Shown here: positions 23,367 to 37,681 of the stretch, one piece after another
Layout of the letters: each line of letters starts with the position of its first letter
How positions within the stretch are numbered: the stretch's first letter is position 1
The notes under the pieces: model-generated
Database searches by the model: none
Told to the model about the DNA's origin: nothing
What the model saw: the letters and a program-made list of their open reading frames with translations, nothing else
Assembly (NCBI GenBank): GCA_950295325.1
Contig: OX485803.1
Coordinates: 43,353,554 to 43,417,553 of the forward strand
Direction: 5' to 3'
Length of the DNA: 64,000 nt
DNA from: Polytrichum commune
Lineage: Eukaryota; Streptophyta; Polytrichopsida; Polytrichales; Polytrichaceae
Made by a program: the position numbers and the translations under genes

Positions 23367-24249
23367 CTGGAAAAGCAGAGAAAAACAAGGTGTGGGTTTC
23401 AGGACGTACCAGCTCGGGGCACCAGAATGCATCCACCAATTGCACATATGCCTTGCATATGTGCTTGGAAGGCTTCCTATCAAAGGAGGTTCCGGACATT
23501 GCCGCCTCATCATTTGGCGACCACCCCTCTGATGTTGCATATAATGCCCATGCGCAACTATTTTCCAATAAGTACCTTCTGTTATATCTGTGTGCAATGT
23601 AGATCGGACCTTGCCATCATCGGCATAGATTTTATTGTAATAGCATATGTGAATCGATTGCATATAACATGATGTGCAATATTGCAATCCAAAACCCCGT
23701 CCATTCCCATTTGCGCAACATACATTATGGCTGCCATAATTTGATTTGGGGAACCTGCATGCCATTATGGTGGGAAACTCACCATAATACGGTTGTGATG
23801 GGCGACATCGTCCATAATGACATTAAGATAGCGATCCTTCGAGTACGATCCTGTCCTCGATGGTTGGTGCTCGTAGCCATCTGCAAGTACATGGAGTGAA
23901 CCACTACTAAGAATGGCAACTTCTGCAGCAAGCAATGCCCATAGTTGCTAGTTACTAAACGGTCATGTGATTAATGCGAAAGTTCTCCCTCGGATATTAT
24001 TGTCCACTTGTTATATCAGACCACATTGTCTGTGGATGATAGATTAAACATTGTTTTACTTCAAAAGTCTTCCTTGCAAGACGAATCAACATATGTTGGC
24101 TCTCCTTTTCGGAGTCTCGATGTAAAAAACTTGTCATGGAGCATTTGTCTGCTGAATGGCATCAATGCCTCATGGGCCTCCTGAATTCCATGTGTATGAT
24201 CTACACACCACACACAATCTTCTCAGTTGGCCCAGCATACTCACAACAC

Positions 24250-25440
24250 CTCGCACATTGATAGAATCCAACAATTTTGATGTACATGTACATCACTCGG
24301 CTAAAAATCACACCAAATGAGGTGGCTACTAAACTAACTGTATGCATTGGAAGAGGATACTCACTTGTGCAATACATTAGCCCACTAACACATGTGCATA
24401 ATCCGTCTGAGTCTCACCGATTCAGAAGGCAAATGGACCCACAATAGGCATCAGAAGAGGATACCGATTGATGCAATAAAACAACCTGCACATACACTAA
24501 CATAACTCGGTTAAAACTCACACCAAATAAGGTGGCAACCAAACTCACTGTATGCAACAAAGCAACCCGCTTTCACATGCGCAGAACGTGACATTTCTTT
24601 TCTAGCAGGCGAGGTTAGCATCCTTGTTCTCCACCAGAAACAAAGTGATCCTTTCTGCATCGGGCTTGTGGCCCTGATGTGGGCACTTCCAACTCCACGT
24701 GCACTCTCACTGTTGGAACAGCGTGGGAATTAGTCTCATCCAGGTAGCACTTGCGAATCTCGCAGGCTATCACTTCGAGTTTCAACAATCACAGTACCGA
24801 TGCAAAAGGGGAGAGTAAAAAAAGCAGGTATTCTTTCTCTCTAAATATTATAGTGTTTTGAGATTGTGTACCTTGTCATGTAGGAGTTGCCTCATAGGCC
24901 TCCTCAGTTCCGTGTGGAGGGTCACCGCCCCTCATTCAATGTTCTAAGTGGGCCCAACATACGCACAACACCTCATACCTTAATGAAATACAACAATCTT
25001 GATTTGCATGTGCATAAATCGGCTAGAACTCACACCAAAACAGGTGGCAACTATAAGCACTATGTGCACCGCAAGAGGACACTGCCCTATGGAACAAACC
25101 AACCCGCCAACACATGCGCATAACCCGCATCAAAATCACACCAAATCAGGTGGCAACTAAACTGACTGCATGCAACACAAGAGGACACTAGCCTAAGCAA
25201 TAACCCAGCCCGATAGAAAATGTGCATAACTCGGCCAAAACTCACACCACATCAGGTGGCAACTAAACTCCCTGTACGCATTTGAATATGACACTAACCT
25301 ATGCAATAAGCCAGCCCGGTGACACGTGCGCATAACCCAACTCTAACACACACGAAATCAGGTGTCAACTAATCCCACTGTATGCATCATACTAGGATAC
25401 TAACCTATGCAATAAACCAGGCCAGCCAACACATTTGCAC
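24250..25440. repeat. Diverged ~100-bp satellite family, block 1
   Basis: Repeated phrases in fixed order: CTCACACCAAATCAGGTGGCAACTAAACT, then ACTGTATGCA, then AGAGGATACTAACCTATGCAATAAA, then ACACATGTGCATAAC. (Each phrase is quoted as a consensus in pieces of at most about 20 bases between variable positions.) The same order recurs in the other blocks of this element, so all are one family. Confidence 0.65.
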
Positions 25441-25763
25441 ATCCCAAACAAAACAAATGCCTCATTTGCATGCCATGTGATTGTTCCCGCAACACCGCGT
25501 AACAAAGGACATATCCCTATATTGTCGAATTCAGCATCCAAAAATGGTGCAGTGCCCAGGTGTGCTACATGTACGGATTGACAGCAAATACCCTTGCACA
25601 AAAACCATGTAATCTTGCTATATAATACTCCTGAATACCTTCCGCAACAACAATGTGCACTGTCAAAATTGCCCCTCTGTTGTAACTACTCCTCAAAGCC
25701 TAGAGGGAGCGCTCTTTCCCTTCCATATACGAGAGTTATTTGAAATTATTCTTGTTTCAAAGC

Positions 25764-28700
25764 TCACTTGGAGCTTTCATCGTATGCACGTAGATAGGAT
25801 CCCGGCCACACAGTCACCCCGCGTTTAACATTATGAAGGGTGAGCTGGGGGGGCATGTCGTCCTCGACTGTGACAAATAGCGGGCATGTATCATCGAATA
25901 CACGCCCGACGTTCACTTTGATCATGCCCTCAGCAATATTCAACCCGTGGAATGGCTCCCCAGGGAACCCAGATACCGTGCAGCATTCGGCAACTTTGGA
26001 ATCAGGGTCATCGGGGTGGTACAGATCTACTAGCTCCCCTTTCGTCCATGTCCCCTGCGTGCATAAGCAACCCAAACATAGTCAATGTTGGATTCAACTT
26101 GGATTGCTATTTGGACATATCCAATAGGTGGAGGAATGTAGTTGTAATTCTTACATAAATAGCTTTCTTTGGGGGGAGATTTGCCATGTTTGAGGCTACC
26201 TTTGCTGTTGGCTTGCATGCGCGGCCAGAAGACCTGACGGCGCCCCTTCCTCTCCCTCCTGCAATGTTCTGCGCACAAAAATAAATGTGTCATCTCGAGT
26301 AGTTGCCAATTAAGAGTGCACACCAGTATCATAAACACCACATGTGCAACCCTCCCAGAATGTGTTGCACCAATTCAACAGTCTGGAAATTGGGTCGGCC
26401 CTGACCTTCATGAACATGCTTGCCCCCACTCCAGCTACGGACATCCGCGGGACTCTCACCTGCAAGTGTTTTCAGTGCTCAACCGTATTACTAGTGTTCT
26501 ATGTACCGCTCAATGGTTTTATGGACTATGGGGATGGGTTGGTCACGGTGACAATTTGTGGACGACCCATGCTACCCATCTCGACATACCTTTTTTGATG
26601 GAGCTGTGGTCATGCCCAATGCGGCTTCCCTGCCAGCTATTTTTCCTGCGTTCAATGCTGCCTCCTTTGCTATAGCTTTCCCTTGGGCGTTTGAGGGTGC
26701 TCTTTTCCTTGGTTTCTGTGTTGGCTTCAGCTTCGCGTGTGTTGGTGCAAAAACACCATCTGAACCGGGTGACTTAGAGCCGTGCCTCCTTTCCTCCAGC
26801 GTAGTTGCATCCTCGTCGTCCTCAGTGGATGAAGATGGCACATTGATGGGCACCATTGCTTGCACATGAATGATGCCACGCGGAGGGCTCCGTGGCCTAA
26901 CTATCTCTTTGCTGCGGGTTTGAGATTGGTGCCGGGAGTTCGACCGTGTGCGCTCTGATACTTGCGGTCCAGCCTCGCAGCTCCCATTTCCCTTGTGCGA
27001 TCCATGTTTTTTTGTGCATGGACTGAGTGAGCCACCTGGAACTTCCTTGCCTGTCTTCCCATTTGGTGTACTGGATGCGAGAGTCTTCTCTCCATCTTGC
27101 TTTGATTTCTGTTGGATTGCATCTTGAGTTTGTTTCCAGTTGATTATCAATGCGTCTGTCAGAGCTTTAACATTTGAGTTCAACACAGACATTTCTTGCA
27201 ACAGAGCAGCAAAATCCACCCCCAACGACCCCTTGTCGAGCTTGTTCTCTTCAAGTGCTTCTAGGCGTGTCGCCACGCTTGCAGACATATTCTGCACAAA
27301 GTGGTTCCACATTCAGGGACAAATACCTCCCTTTGCACATGTCCACACATGAATCTACCACATGCATTCACATACATAAACATGTCATTCCAGCAATGCA
27401 CAACAACAATGACAATCCAACGCATGTTTTGTCCCCGTTTGTCTACGGGGAATTGAATGCCCCAAACAATCTGTCCACATCGCCACATGGGAAGGTATGG
27501 ATTGATTCACATAACAACATGTTGCATAGGCTACTGACCCAACTTCAACCTGCCCATTCATGTCCACACTTATGCTCTAACCCCACCCTACTCAGAATTC
27601 ACCTATACGAATTGGTTGCCTAAGAACACTACACTAACATATCTAAGAAGCCAACCTGCCCATACACATACACAGTTCTGCTCTACACCCACACAATTCA
27701 GAATTCAACTAAACTAACAAGCTGCCCAAGAAGCCTACACTAACGTATCTAAGAAGCCAACCTGCCCATACACATACACAGTTATGCTCTAAACCTACAC
27801 ACTTCAGAATTCACCTAAACTAACAAGCTGCCCAAGAAGCCTACGCTAACATATCCAAGAAGCCAACCTGCCCATTCATGTCCACAGTTATGCTCTAAGC
27901 CCACCCAATTCAAAATTCACCTTAACTAACAACCTGCCCAAGAAGCCTATACTCACATATCCAAGGACCCCGTCTGCCCATTCATGTCCATATTTATGCT
28001 CTAAGCCCACCCAAGTCAGAACTCAACTAAACTAACAAGTTGCCTAAGAAGCCCACACTCACATGTCCAAGGACCCAACCTGCCCATTCATGCTCTAAGC
28101 CCACCCAAGTCAGAATTCACCTATACTAACAAGCTGCCTAAGAAGCCTACACTAACATATCTAAGAAGCCAACCTTCCCATTCACATACACAGTTCTCCT
28201 CTCAACCCACCCACTTCAAAATTCACCAAAACTAACAAGCTGCCTAATAACACTACTGTAACATATCTAAGAAGCCAACCTGCCCATACACATACACAGT
28301 TCTGCTCTACACCCACACAATTCAGAATTCAACTAAACTAACAAGCTGCCCAAGAAGCCTACACTAACGTATCTAAGAAGCCAACCTGCCCATACACATA
28401 CACAGTTAGGCTCTAAACCTACACACTTCAGAATTCACCTAAACTAACAAGCTACCTAATAACACTACACTAACATATCCAAGAAGGAAACCTGCCCATA
28501 CACATACACAGTTAGGCTCTAAACCCACCCACTCCAGAATTCACCTTAACTAACAACCTGCCCAAGAAGCCTATACTCACATATCCAAGGACCCCGCCTG
28601 CCCATTCATGTCCACATTTATGCTCTAAGCCCACCCAAGTCAGAATTCACCTATACTAACAAGCTGCCTAAAAAGCCTACACTAACATATCTAAGAAGCC

Positions 28701-31280
28701 AACCTGCCCATTCATGTCCACACTTATGCTCTAAGCCCACCCTATTCAGAATTCACCTTTACGAATTGGTACCATGTGCATAACTAGGCCACGCACAACT
28801 CCCCATACTCGCACCAAATCGGGTGCCAACTAAACTGACTGCATACATCAGTTAAGGATACTAACCTATCAGATCAAGCAAACCGTTCACTCGGGCTGCA
28901 CAACCTGGCCACAACTCACACCAACACAGGTGGCAACTAAACTAACTGTACGCAACAGAATTGGACACTAACCTTTGCAATTAATAAGTCAGCCCGCTCA
29001 CACATGTGCATACCCAGGCCAGAACCCAGAAAACTCACACGACACCAGGTGGGAACTAAACGACTTGTCTGCATGAGAAAAAGGACACTAATTAACCTAT
29101 GCAATAAACCAACCCGCCAACAAATATGGAAATTTAAGTGACTAGCAAATTCTCCAAATTGGTGTCCTTTAGTTTGATTGAGGGCATTGCAATTGTTTCC
29201 TTCAGTATATATCACCCAACCAACGAACCAATACACAGTTCTGCCAATACACATGTTTTCTATATTGTTCCTGTCGATCCTGGCCTTGGGTTGTCTCTTT
29301 ATGTGGCTGTTCATTCTGCAACGTTGGACATGCAGGTAGAAGACATATATTTTTGTAATCTGTTGTGTCAAAGCATTTGGAGCAAACTGGGATGACATAA
29401 CAAGGAGTGGGTGTAAAGAACATGCCGATTTGTCCTCGACCATTGATGCATTGTGTGTGCCGATCTCTGCCAATGTGGGGTCTCGCATCAAGTTTTTCCT
29501 CTGCGATTGCAATAATTGTACAACATGTTATAATATTTCTGCCAAATCACAAACCAGACACATGCAAAAAAAATTGTGTTCATGGGATATGCAACATTGT
29601 TGAGGCATTGCAATACCAAGGAAGCTGTTGTACCAGCCTTCCCATATCTTCCGTGGTGGGAGAGTGTTTTAACGCACCCCCTTGCAATTGTCATCTCCTG
29701 GATTCACCCACCTCCCCTCAGTGCAATGTGTCACATTGGGTGTGGAACACCATCCTAACCCTCATGTCATTTGTTGTTGTTCCTGCAAATAATGGAATTG
29801 CATAATAAAAAATGTAGCCCAAAATAAAATCGGATGTGCCTACCTTTGAGACCTTCTCAAATTCAGGTGACTGCCAATATGTCTTCAACCTCTCCCATAC
29901 ACGGGGCTCTTCTCTAGGGGGGCACTCGCGGTCTGGGTTCGTGATGTACAATTTATGTAAGCGTGACCTTTCAGCTTTCATGCATTTGGAGACAGCCTTC
30001 TTAAACCCGTAATCTGATATGGGGTGACCGGTGAACTCAAATTCAGAATTGACTTCTTCACGCAAACTGGCATAGTCAATGGGATCCTGTGCCATAACCT
30101 TGATGATGGAAACATCAAGATATATTGTGCAGAGGGCCTTCAGCACCTCTAAAAACCTTGATCCATGTCTACCAGTTTCATCTGGTTCCCCTACACTATT
30201 GCACTCAATCACATGAGGCTTGAGCCCCCTAGCCTTTCTGTCCACCTCCTCGGCCTCGTACACATGTTGTGCATCTCGTCGTTGCTTTCTGGCGGATGAA
30301 TTGCTCTTTGCAGCCTCGAAGGTGTGTGAGCTCTCTTCTGGACGTGCGGAATCGCGCATTGTGGCCTTCTCCTGGTTGAGAGACTCGCTCCTGGGAGCAT
30401 TTTGGGGAGAAGTGGCTGCAAGGGGGGTTGGGACCTGCACACTAGCGGCAGCCACCAACATTTGTCCTGGAGCAGCCGTGGGGTATGACCCCACCAGATT
30501 GGGCGCCACAACCTGCAAGGGAGCAATGCCACCGCCACTGGGTTGGGAATTGGTATACCCATGATTCGGTCTTTCGTAACCACAATGTTCACCTTCGTCG
30601 TAGAAACCCCTCCGTTGCAATGGCTGCACTTGATATCCATCGCGATCCATGTACACATTTTCTCTCATATTGTCAAAATCCATAGGGTGCCGTCTTCGCG
30701 GAGGACCGGGCCTCCCAGCAGGTGGCCTTGTGGGGTGCGATGGGTACCCACTTGATGGAATGCGCGCAGAGGACTGCCCACCTCTCCAGCCCCCACCACG
30801 ATGAGCTGGATACCCAATACTATCATGCTCCCAATGTGCCGTATTCCAAGCCCCTTCTTGCCAATTTTGCGAGCGGGCACCTACAACATACCCACCTTCG
30901 TCATACTCTTGACTCTCATCTTGGCTCCAAGGCACATGTGGTTGACTCGCTGGATAGGGTTGTGCCCGGGTTTGTTGATGCACATTGGGGATATATGATT
31001 GATCCCCAATATTTGCATATGCCGGGTCCCCAATTGTCGCATCTGGTATGGACTCCCTGTAAGCAATTTGCCCCGTCGCTTGCCAGGGTGGACGCGAAGG
31101 TGGTCCCTGTGAGAGGTGGGGGTCTGGAGTCCATGTTTCCATACCACCTCCTTGTGCCTCGTGGGGCTGAGGCACTCTCTCAGCCCGTGCATGTTCTCGG
31201 TGCACAATTTGAGCACCTGCCCTTGCCCCGGTCTCGTGTGCATGCAAAACTTCCCCCCGTGAGCGTTTCTCCGGCGGTCC
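25764..31280 (-). CDS. CACTA TnpA-like protein gene (Ptta/En/Spm and DUF8039-like regions)
   Basis: Coding segments with proper splice borders are 29844-31280 (internal exon, acceptor TTTTTGCAG, donor AAAG|GTAGGC), 26590-27291 (acceptor TTTGTGCAG, donor AAAAAG|GTATGT) and 25764-26054 (acceptor ACGCAG, ends in a stop). Smaller exons near 29742 and 26268 are likely but their phases are unresolved. The first segment is Pro/Gly/Arg-rich and disordered, then enters a region like the plant Ptta/En/Spm transposase family: CMKAERSRLHKLYITNPDRE and WERLKTYWQSPEFEKVSK. The second is a coiled coil followed by basic, Ser-rich sequence. The last resembles the DUF8039-type region of plant CACTA proteins (PFHGLNIAEGMIKVNVGRVF). 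Such proteins bind subterminal motifs. The 5' exon was not found. Confidence 0.7.
27480..29110. repeat. ~100-bp satellite array inside TnpA-like gene intron (block 2)
   Basis: Tandem units with consensus pieces AAGCCAACCTGCCCATACAC, ATACACAGTTATGCTCTAA, CCCACCCAATTCAGAATTC and ACTAACAAGCTGCCTAAGAA. Units are 90-105 bases and 80-95% alike by eye. From about 28770 the array passes into the more diverged CACACCAAATCAGGTGGCAA variant. It lies between two coding segments of the minus-strand gene, so it would be transcribed as intron. Confidence 0.8.
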
Positions 31281-31289
31281 CTGCAAAAA

Positions 31290-34200
31290 TGTTCAGGGCC
31301 AACAATGTGCAAATTACATCGGAAGAGGATATTATCTCCTCCAATAAAACAACCCGCTAACACATGTGCACAACTCAACCCATAATCACACCAATCCATC
31401 AGCCACATAAACTAACTGTATGCATCAAAAGATGACACTAACTTGTGCAACATGTGCATGTACACAATTATGCTCGAACCCACACCAATTCAGAAGGCAT
31501 CTATACTAACTGTTTACATCAGAAAAACTATACCAACATATGCCCTAAACCACCTCTGCCCATACACGTACACCCAAACTAATTGGTTGCCTAAGAAGCC
31601 TACACTCACATATCCAAGGACCCAGCCTGCCCATTCATGTCCACAGTTATGCTCTAAGCCCACCCAATTCAGAATTCACCTATACGAATTGGCTGCCTAT
31701 TCACCCCACACTAACATATCTAAGAAGCCAACCTGCCAGTTATGCTCTAAACCTACATAATTCAGAATTCAACTAAACTAACAAGCTGCCTAAGAAGCCT
31801 ACACTAACATATCCAAGGACCCAACCTGCCCATACACATACACATCTATGCTCTAAACCTACACAATTCAGAATTCAGCCAAACTAACAAGCTGCCTAAG
31901 AAGACTGCACTCACATATACAAGGACCCAACCTGCCCATACACATACACATTTATGCTCTAAACCTACACAATTCAGAATTCAGCCAAACTAACAAGCTG
32001 CCTAAGAAGACTGCACTCACGTATACAAGGACCCAACCTACCCAGACACATACACAGTTAACCCTAAAACCTACACAATTCAGAATTCACCTATACGAAT
32101 TGGCGGCCTAAGAAGCCCACACTAACATATCTAAGAAGCCAATTTGCCCATACACATACACAGTTCTCCTCTAAACCTACACAATTCAGATTTAAGCCAA
32201 GCTAAGTGGCTGCATAAGAAGACTAGACTAACATATCTAAGCAGCCAACCTGCCCATTCATGCACACAATTATGCTCTAAACTTGCCCTATTCAGAATTC
32301 AACTAAACTAACTGTATGCAACACAAGACTACACTAACATATCTAAGAAGCCAACCTGCCCATACACATACACAGTTATGCTCTACACCCACCCAATTCA
32401 GAATTCACCTATACTAACAAGCTGCCTAAGGAGAGTAAACTGACATATCCAAGGACCCAGCCTGCCCAAACACATACACAGTTATGCTCTAAGCCCACCC
32501 AAGTCAGACTTCACCTATACTAACAAGCTGCCTAAGAAGCCTACACTAACATATCCAAGAAGCCAACCTCCCCATGCACATACACAGTTATGCTCTAAAC
32601 TTGCCCAATTCAGAATTCACCTATACTAACAAGCTGCCTAATAACACTACACTAACATATCCAAGAAGCCAACCTGCCCATACACATACACAGTTATGCT
32701 CTACACCCACCCAATTCAGAATTCAACTAAACTAACAAGCTGCCTAATAACACTACACTAACATATCTAAGAAGCCAACCTGCCCATACACATACACCAT
32801 TATGCTCTACACCTACACAATTCAGAATTCAACTAAACTAACAAGCTGCCTAATAACACTACACTAACATATCTAAGAAGCCAACCTGCCCATGCACATA
32901 CACATTTATGCGAAAAAACCTAGACAATTCAGAATTCACCCAACCTGCCCATACACATACACCATTATGCTCTACGCCTACACAATTCAGAATTCAACTA
33001 AACTAACAAGCTGCCTATGAAGCTTACACTCACATATCCAAGGACCCAGCCTGCCCATACACATACACATTTATGCGAAAAAACCTACACAATTCAGAAT
33101 TCACCCAACCTGCCCATACACATACACCATTATGCTCTACGCCTACACAATTCAGAATTCAACTAAACTAACAAGCTGCCTATGAAGCTTACACTCACAT
33201 ATCCAAGGACCCAGCCTGCCCATACACATACACATTTATGTGAAAAACCTACACAATTCAGAATTCACCCAACCTGCCCATACACATACACCATTATGCT
33301 CTACACCTACACAATTCAGAATTCAACTAAACTAACAAGCTGCCTAATAACACTACACTAACATATCTAAGAAGCCAACCTGCCCATACACATACACCAT
33401 TATGCTCTACACCTACACAATTCAGATTTAAGCCAAGCTAAGTGGCTGCATAAGAAGACTAGACTAACATATCTAAGCAGCCAACCTGCCCATTCATGCA
33501 CACAATTATGCTCTAAACTTGCCCTATTCAGAATTCAACTAAACTAACTGTATGCAACACAAGACTACACTAACATATCTAAGAAGCCAACCTGCCCATA
33601 CACATACACAGTTATGCTCTACACCCACCCAATTCAGAATTCAACTAAACTAACAAGCTACCTAATAACACTACACTAACATATCTAAGAAGTCAACCTG
33701 CCCTTACACATACACCATTATGCTCTAAACTTGCCCAATTCAGAATTCACCTATACTAACAAGCTGCCTAAGGAGAGTAAACTAACATATCCAAGGACCC
33801 AGCCTGCCCAAACACATACACAGTTATGCTCTAAGCCCACCCAAGTCAGAATTCACCTATACTAACAAGCTGCCTAAGAAGCCTACACTAACATATCCAA
33901 GAAGCCAACCTCCCCATGCACATACACAGTTATGCTCTAAACCTACACAATTCAGAATTCAACTAAACTAACAAGCTGCCTAATAACACTACACTAACAT
34001 ATCCAAGAAGCCAACCTGCCCATACACATACACATTTATGCGAAAAAACCTACACAATTCAGAATTCACCCAACCTGCCCATACACATACACCATTATGC
34101 TCTACGCCTACACAATTCAGAATTCAACTAAACTAACAAGCTGCCTATGAAGCTTACACTCACATATCCAAGGACCTAGCCTGCCCATACACATACACAT

Positions 34201-35610
34201 TTATGTGAAAAAACCTACACAATTCAGAATTCACCCAAATTAATTGTATGCATCACAAGACTACACTAACATATCCAGGAAGCCAACCTGCCCATACACA
34301 TACACAGTTAACCCTAAAACCTACACAATTCAGAATTCACCCAAACTAACTGTATGCATCACAAGACTACACTAACATATCCAGGAAGCCAACCTGCCCA
34401 TTCATGCACACAATTATGCTCTAAGCCTACACAATTCAGAATTCACCCAAACTAACCGTATGCATCACAAGACTAGACTAACATATCCAGGAAGCCAACC
34501 TGCCCATTCATGCACACAATTATGCTCAAAACTTGCCCAATTCAGAATTCACCTAACTAACCGTATGCATCAGAAGACTAGACTCACATAACCCTTAACC
34601 CAACCTGCCCATTCATGTACACAGTTATGCCCTAAACTTGCCCAATTCAGAATTCAGCCAAACTAACTGTATGCATCAGAAGACTAGACTCACATAACCC
34701 TAAACCCAGCCTGCCCATGCATGTACACAGTTATGCTCTAAGCCCACCCAATTCAGAATTCACCTATACTAATTGGTTGCCCAAGAACACTACACTAACA
34801 TATCTTAGAAGCCAATCTGCACATACACATACACAGTTCTCCTCTAAACTTGCACAATTCGGAATTCACCCAAACTAAGTGGCTGCATAAGAAGCCTAGA
34901 CTCACATATCCAAGGACCCAGCATGCCCATACACATACACATTTATGCGAAAAACCTACACAATTCAGAATTCATCCTAACTAACAAGCTGCCTAAGAAG
35001 ACTACACTCACATACACAAGGACCCTAAACCTGTCCATACACATACACAGTAAACCCTAAAACCCACACAATTCAGAATTCACCTAAACTAACTGTATGC
35101 ATCACAAGACTACACTAACATATATTAGAAGCCAACCTGCCCATTCATGTACATAGTTATGCTCTAAGCCCACCCGATTCAGAATTCACCTATACTAATT
35201 GTATGCATCAGAAGACTAGACTCACATAACCCTAAACCCAACCTGCCCATTCATGTACACAATTATGCTCTAAACTTGCCCAATCAGAATTCAGCCAAAC
35301 TAATGTATTCATCAGAAGACTAGACACACATAACCCTAAACCCAACCTGCCCATTCATGTACACAATTATGCTCTAAACTTGCCCAATCAGAATTCAGCC
35401 AAACTAATGTATTCATCAGAAGACTAGACACACATAACCCTAAACCCAACCTGCCCATTCATGTACACAGTTATGCTCTAAACTTGCCCAATTCAGAATT
35501 CACCTATACTAATTGGTTGCCCAAGAACACTACACTAACATATCTTAGAAGCCAATCTGCACATACACATACACAGTTCTCCTCCAAACTTGCACAATTC
35601 CGAATGTGAT
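31290..35610. repeat. Main ~100-bp satellite array (block 3, ~4.3 kb)
   Basis: About forty tandem units with the same pieces as block 2 (CAACCTGCCCATACACATAC, ATTCAGAATTCACC, CTAACTGTATGCATCA). Higher-order structure is visible: a multi-unit segment with CATTTATGCGAAAAAACCTA repeats at 32890-33080, 33070-33260 and 34020-34240. Towards 35200-35480 the variant ACATAACCCTAAACCCAACC dominates, with two nearly identical consecutive units. It lies between the divergent TnpA-like and downstream unknown genes. Confidence 0.85.
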
Positions 35611-35614
35611 CGAT

Positions 35615-35960
35615 TTAAAATCTGGATTCAACATAACACCCTGCCAATACATGTAGAAATTTCCACACAGAGTCCACACCGAATCAGAATGCAACTACAC
35701 CCACTATAGGTATTGGAAGTGGATGCTGACTTATGCCCTAAACCCTACAGAAACATGTACAAAACCCTTCTCAAAATCCACACCAAATCATAGCGCAAGT
35801 ATGCAACCCTACAACCAGAATATGGGAGTCCACACCGAATCACAATGCAACTACACCCACTATAGGTATTAGAAAAGGATGTTGCCTTATGCCCTAAACC
35901 CTACAGATACATGTACATAACCTTGCTCAACATCCACACCAAACCATAGCGCAAGTATGC
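35615..35960. repeat. Satellite-related block 4, longer unit
   Basis: Two units of about 180 bases begin GTCCACACCGAATCA, continue AATGCAACTACACCCACTATAGGTATT and end ACTTATGCCCTAAACCCTAC. They are recognisably derived from the same ~100-bp family but have a longer period. Confidence 0.6.
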
Positions 35961-35970
35961 AACCCTAAAA

Positions 35971-36393
35971 TCAGACTATAGAAGAGCGCAACAAATTCCC
36001 ACAAAGCATACTCACTGGCCCATCCACCAACACCCCAAACCTGAACGTAACCAACAATGACAGGTGGCCCATTTCCAAGTATTTGAAAGAGATGCACATC
36101 CAGGTTGGTACCTTTGTTGGCGATGTTGCATTTGGGCGTTTGCGAGTATCCGTGGTTGTGTCCCCAGCAGGATTTGTGGCGGAGTTTCCAACCCCACCAT
36201 GCAATTGGTCATCCCCTGCACCGTATTGCGACGATGCACATGCGCTTTTTTGTGTGTTGTCCACCACATTATCTGTGGCATCTGCCATTTTTGTGTTTTC
36301 TGGTCGAGCAAGTCTCAAACTTCGCCGCAGGGGTGAATGGGAAGTGCGCAGGGATTTAGTATTCGGCTTCTTCTTTGTCAGGCCAACCGGCAC
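35971..36393 (-). CDS. Unknown exon-like frame in CACTA element
   Basis: A 140-codon open frame, rich in Arg/Lys then Thr/Asn, on the same strand as the unknown coiled-coil frames to its right. It may be a 3' exon of that gene. No family recognised, and it borders satellite sequence. Low confidence that it is translated. Confidence 0.25.
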   Translation of the reverse strand: MPVGLTKKKPNTKSLRTSHSPLRRSLRLARPENTKMADATDNVVDNTQKSACASSQYGAGDDQLHGGVGNSATNPAGDTTTDTRKRPNATSPTKVPTWMCISFKYLEMGHLSLLVTFRFGVLVDGPVSMLCGNLLRSSIV

Positions 36394-37681
36394 ACCAAAT
36401 CTGCAATTCCACCAGTCATGTGCATATCAGAACATTGAGGATGAACTAGCAATTTGAGTAAACCCCACTCTACAAAGTGGCGGACATTGTCGACCACAAT
36501 GTCCTCATGTCCTCATGGACAATGTTTGATTAGGCATAGCCACCTCCAAACCTGTGCAGAATTTTCTGCCAAACTGGAACCCCAATCTGTCTCCGAACTC
36601 TGCGTGTGTGGAATGGCCGGCCATACCACGTTCCAGACAGACCAGAAACCCTTAACTTGGCACTACGAGTTGTTGACCACACTGCAACTCCAATCAATTG
36701 AAACAGAACTACCCCCACGACACGGCCCACATACGACTAATATGTAATGGTTACATATTGTTCTAACAACCAGTGTAGAGGCCAAGGAGGAAGGCACATG
36801 TGCAGGAGTAAGGTGGTATTAGGTAGAGAGCAATATTCAACAGGGACCAGGGTGGTAAATGTGTTTGGTATTGTGCAACATTCGGGATATCAAGAGCAAA
36901 ACACTGTGATCCAATAGCAAACATCCAAGGATGGCCACATAATAGCTTGTATAAACCTGCACCCAAAATTTAAATATGACCAATATTGTGCCGTGTGGAA
37001 ATGTGGAAGTAAATTTTGATGTTTTCTACGAGTTCCCTTGGGATGCCACCTACATCAACCCAATAGATGTTAGGTGACAAGATTTTCACAACATTTGGCC
37101 TTGCCCGGACGGTCAATAGTTTGGTACAAAGGACGGTAAGGCATAGCTTACTTTTGGTATTACCTGAAAGTTCAAAACCTTTGTTGCTATAAAGGGTTCT
37201 ATGGAAGGCAATGCACGTCTGCAGCTACCTTTGCAAGGATGAAGTTTAGTAACAAATGAAGACAACATATGCATTATGTATGGTGCCTTACAAGGCAGGG
37301 GCCAGGATGCGGTTCTTGGATGAACGACGACATGCTCCATCCGCAGCACGTGGACAATAAGATGAAGGAAAAAAACCACTTTCCAAGGTTTGTATTGCAA
37401 TACGAAGGAAAAAAAAAACAAGCGGAGGCTCCAACGCCCAAGCCGCGTCCCCCTTCAGAAGGGTTGGGGACAGGAGCGATGCTACAATTCACATTGGAAC
37501 CACCTAAAGCTCAAGCAGTAGTATGAAAGGTCCATTGAAGATATCAAAATATCACAACCATTCGCTAGCCGCTGAATGTGCACTACTCCGTGCAGGCAAG
37601 CAAGGCAGTTCATGGCCGGAGTGCATTAAATTAACAATATGTGCGCCGAGACACTGAAAGATGGAAGCCTCATGCGATGCA

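Noticed and set aside
31290-35610. CRISPR-like array
   Set aside because: Regular spacing is seen, but there are no unique spacers: units are whole tandem copies about 100 bases long, i.e. a satellite in a plant genome.
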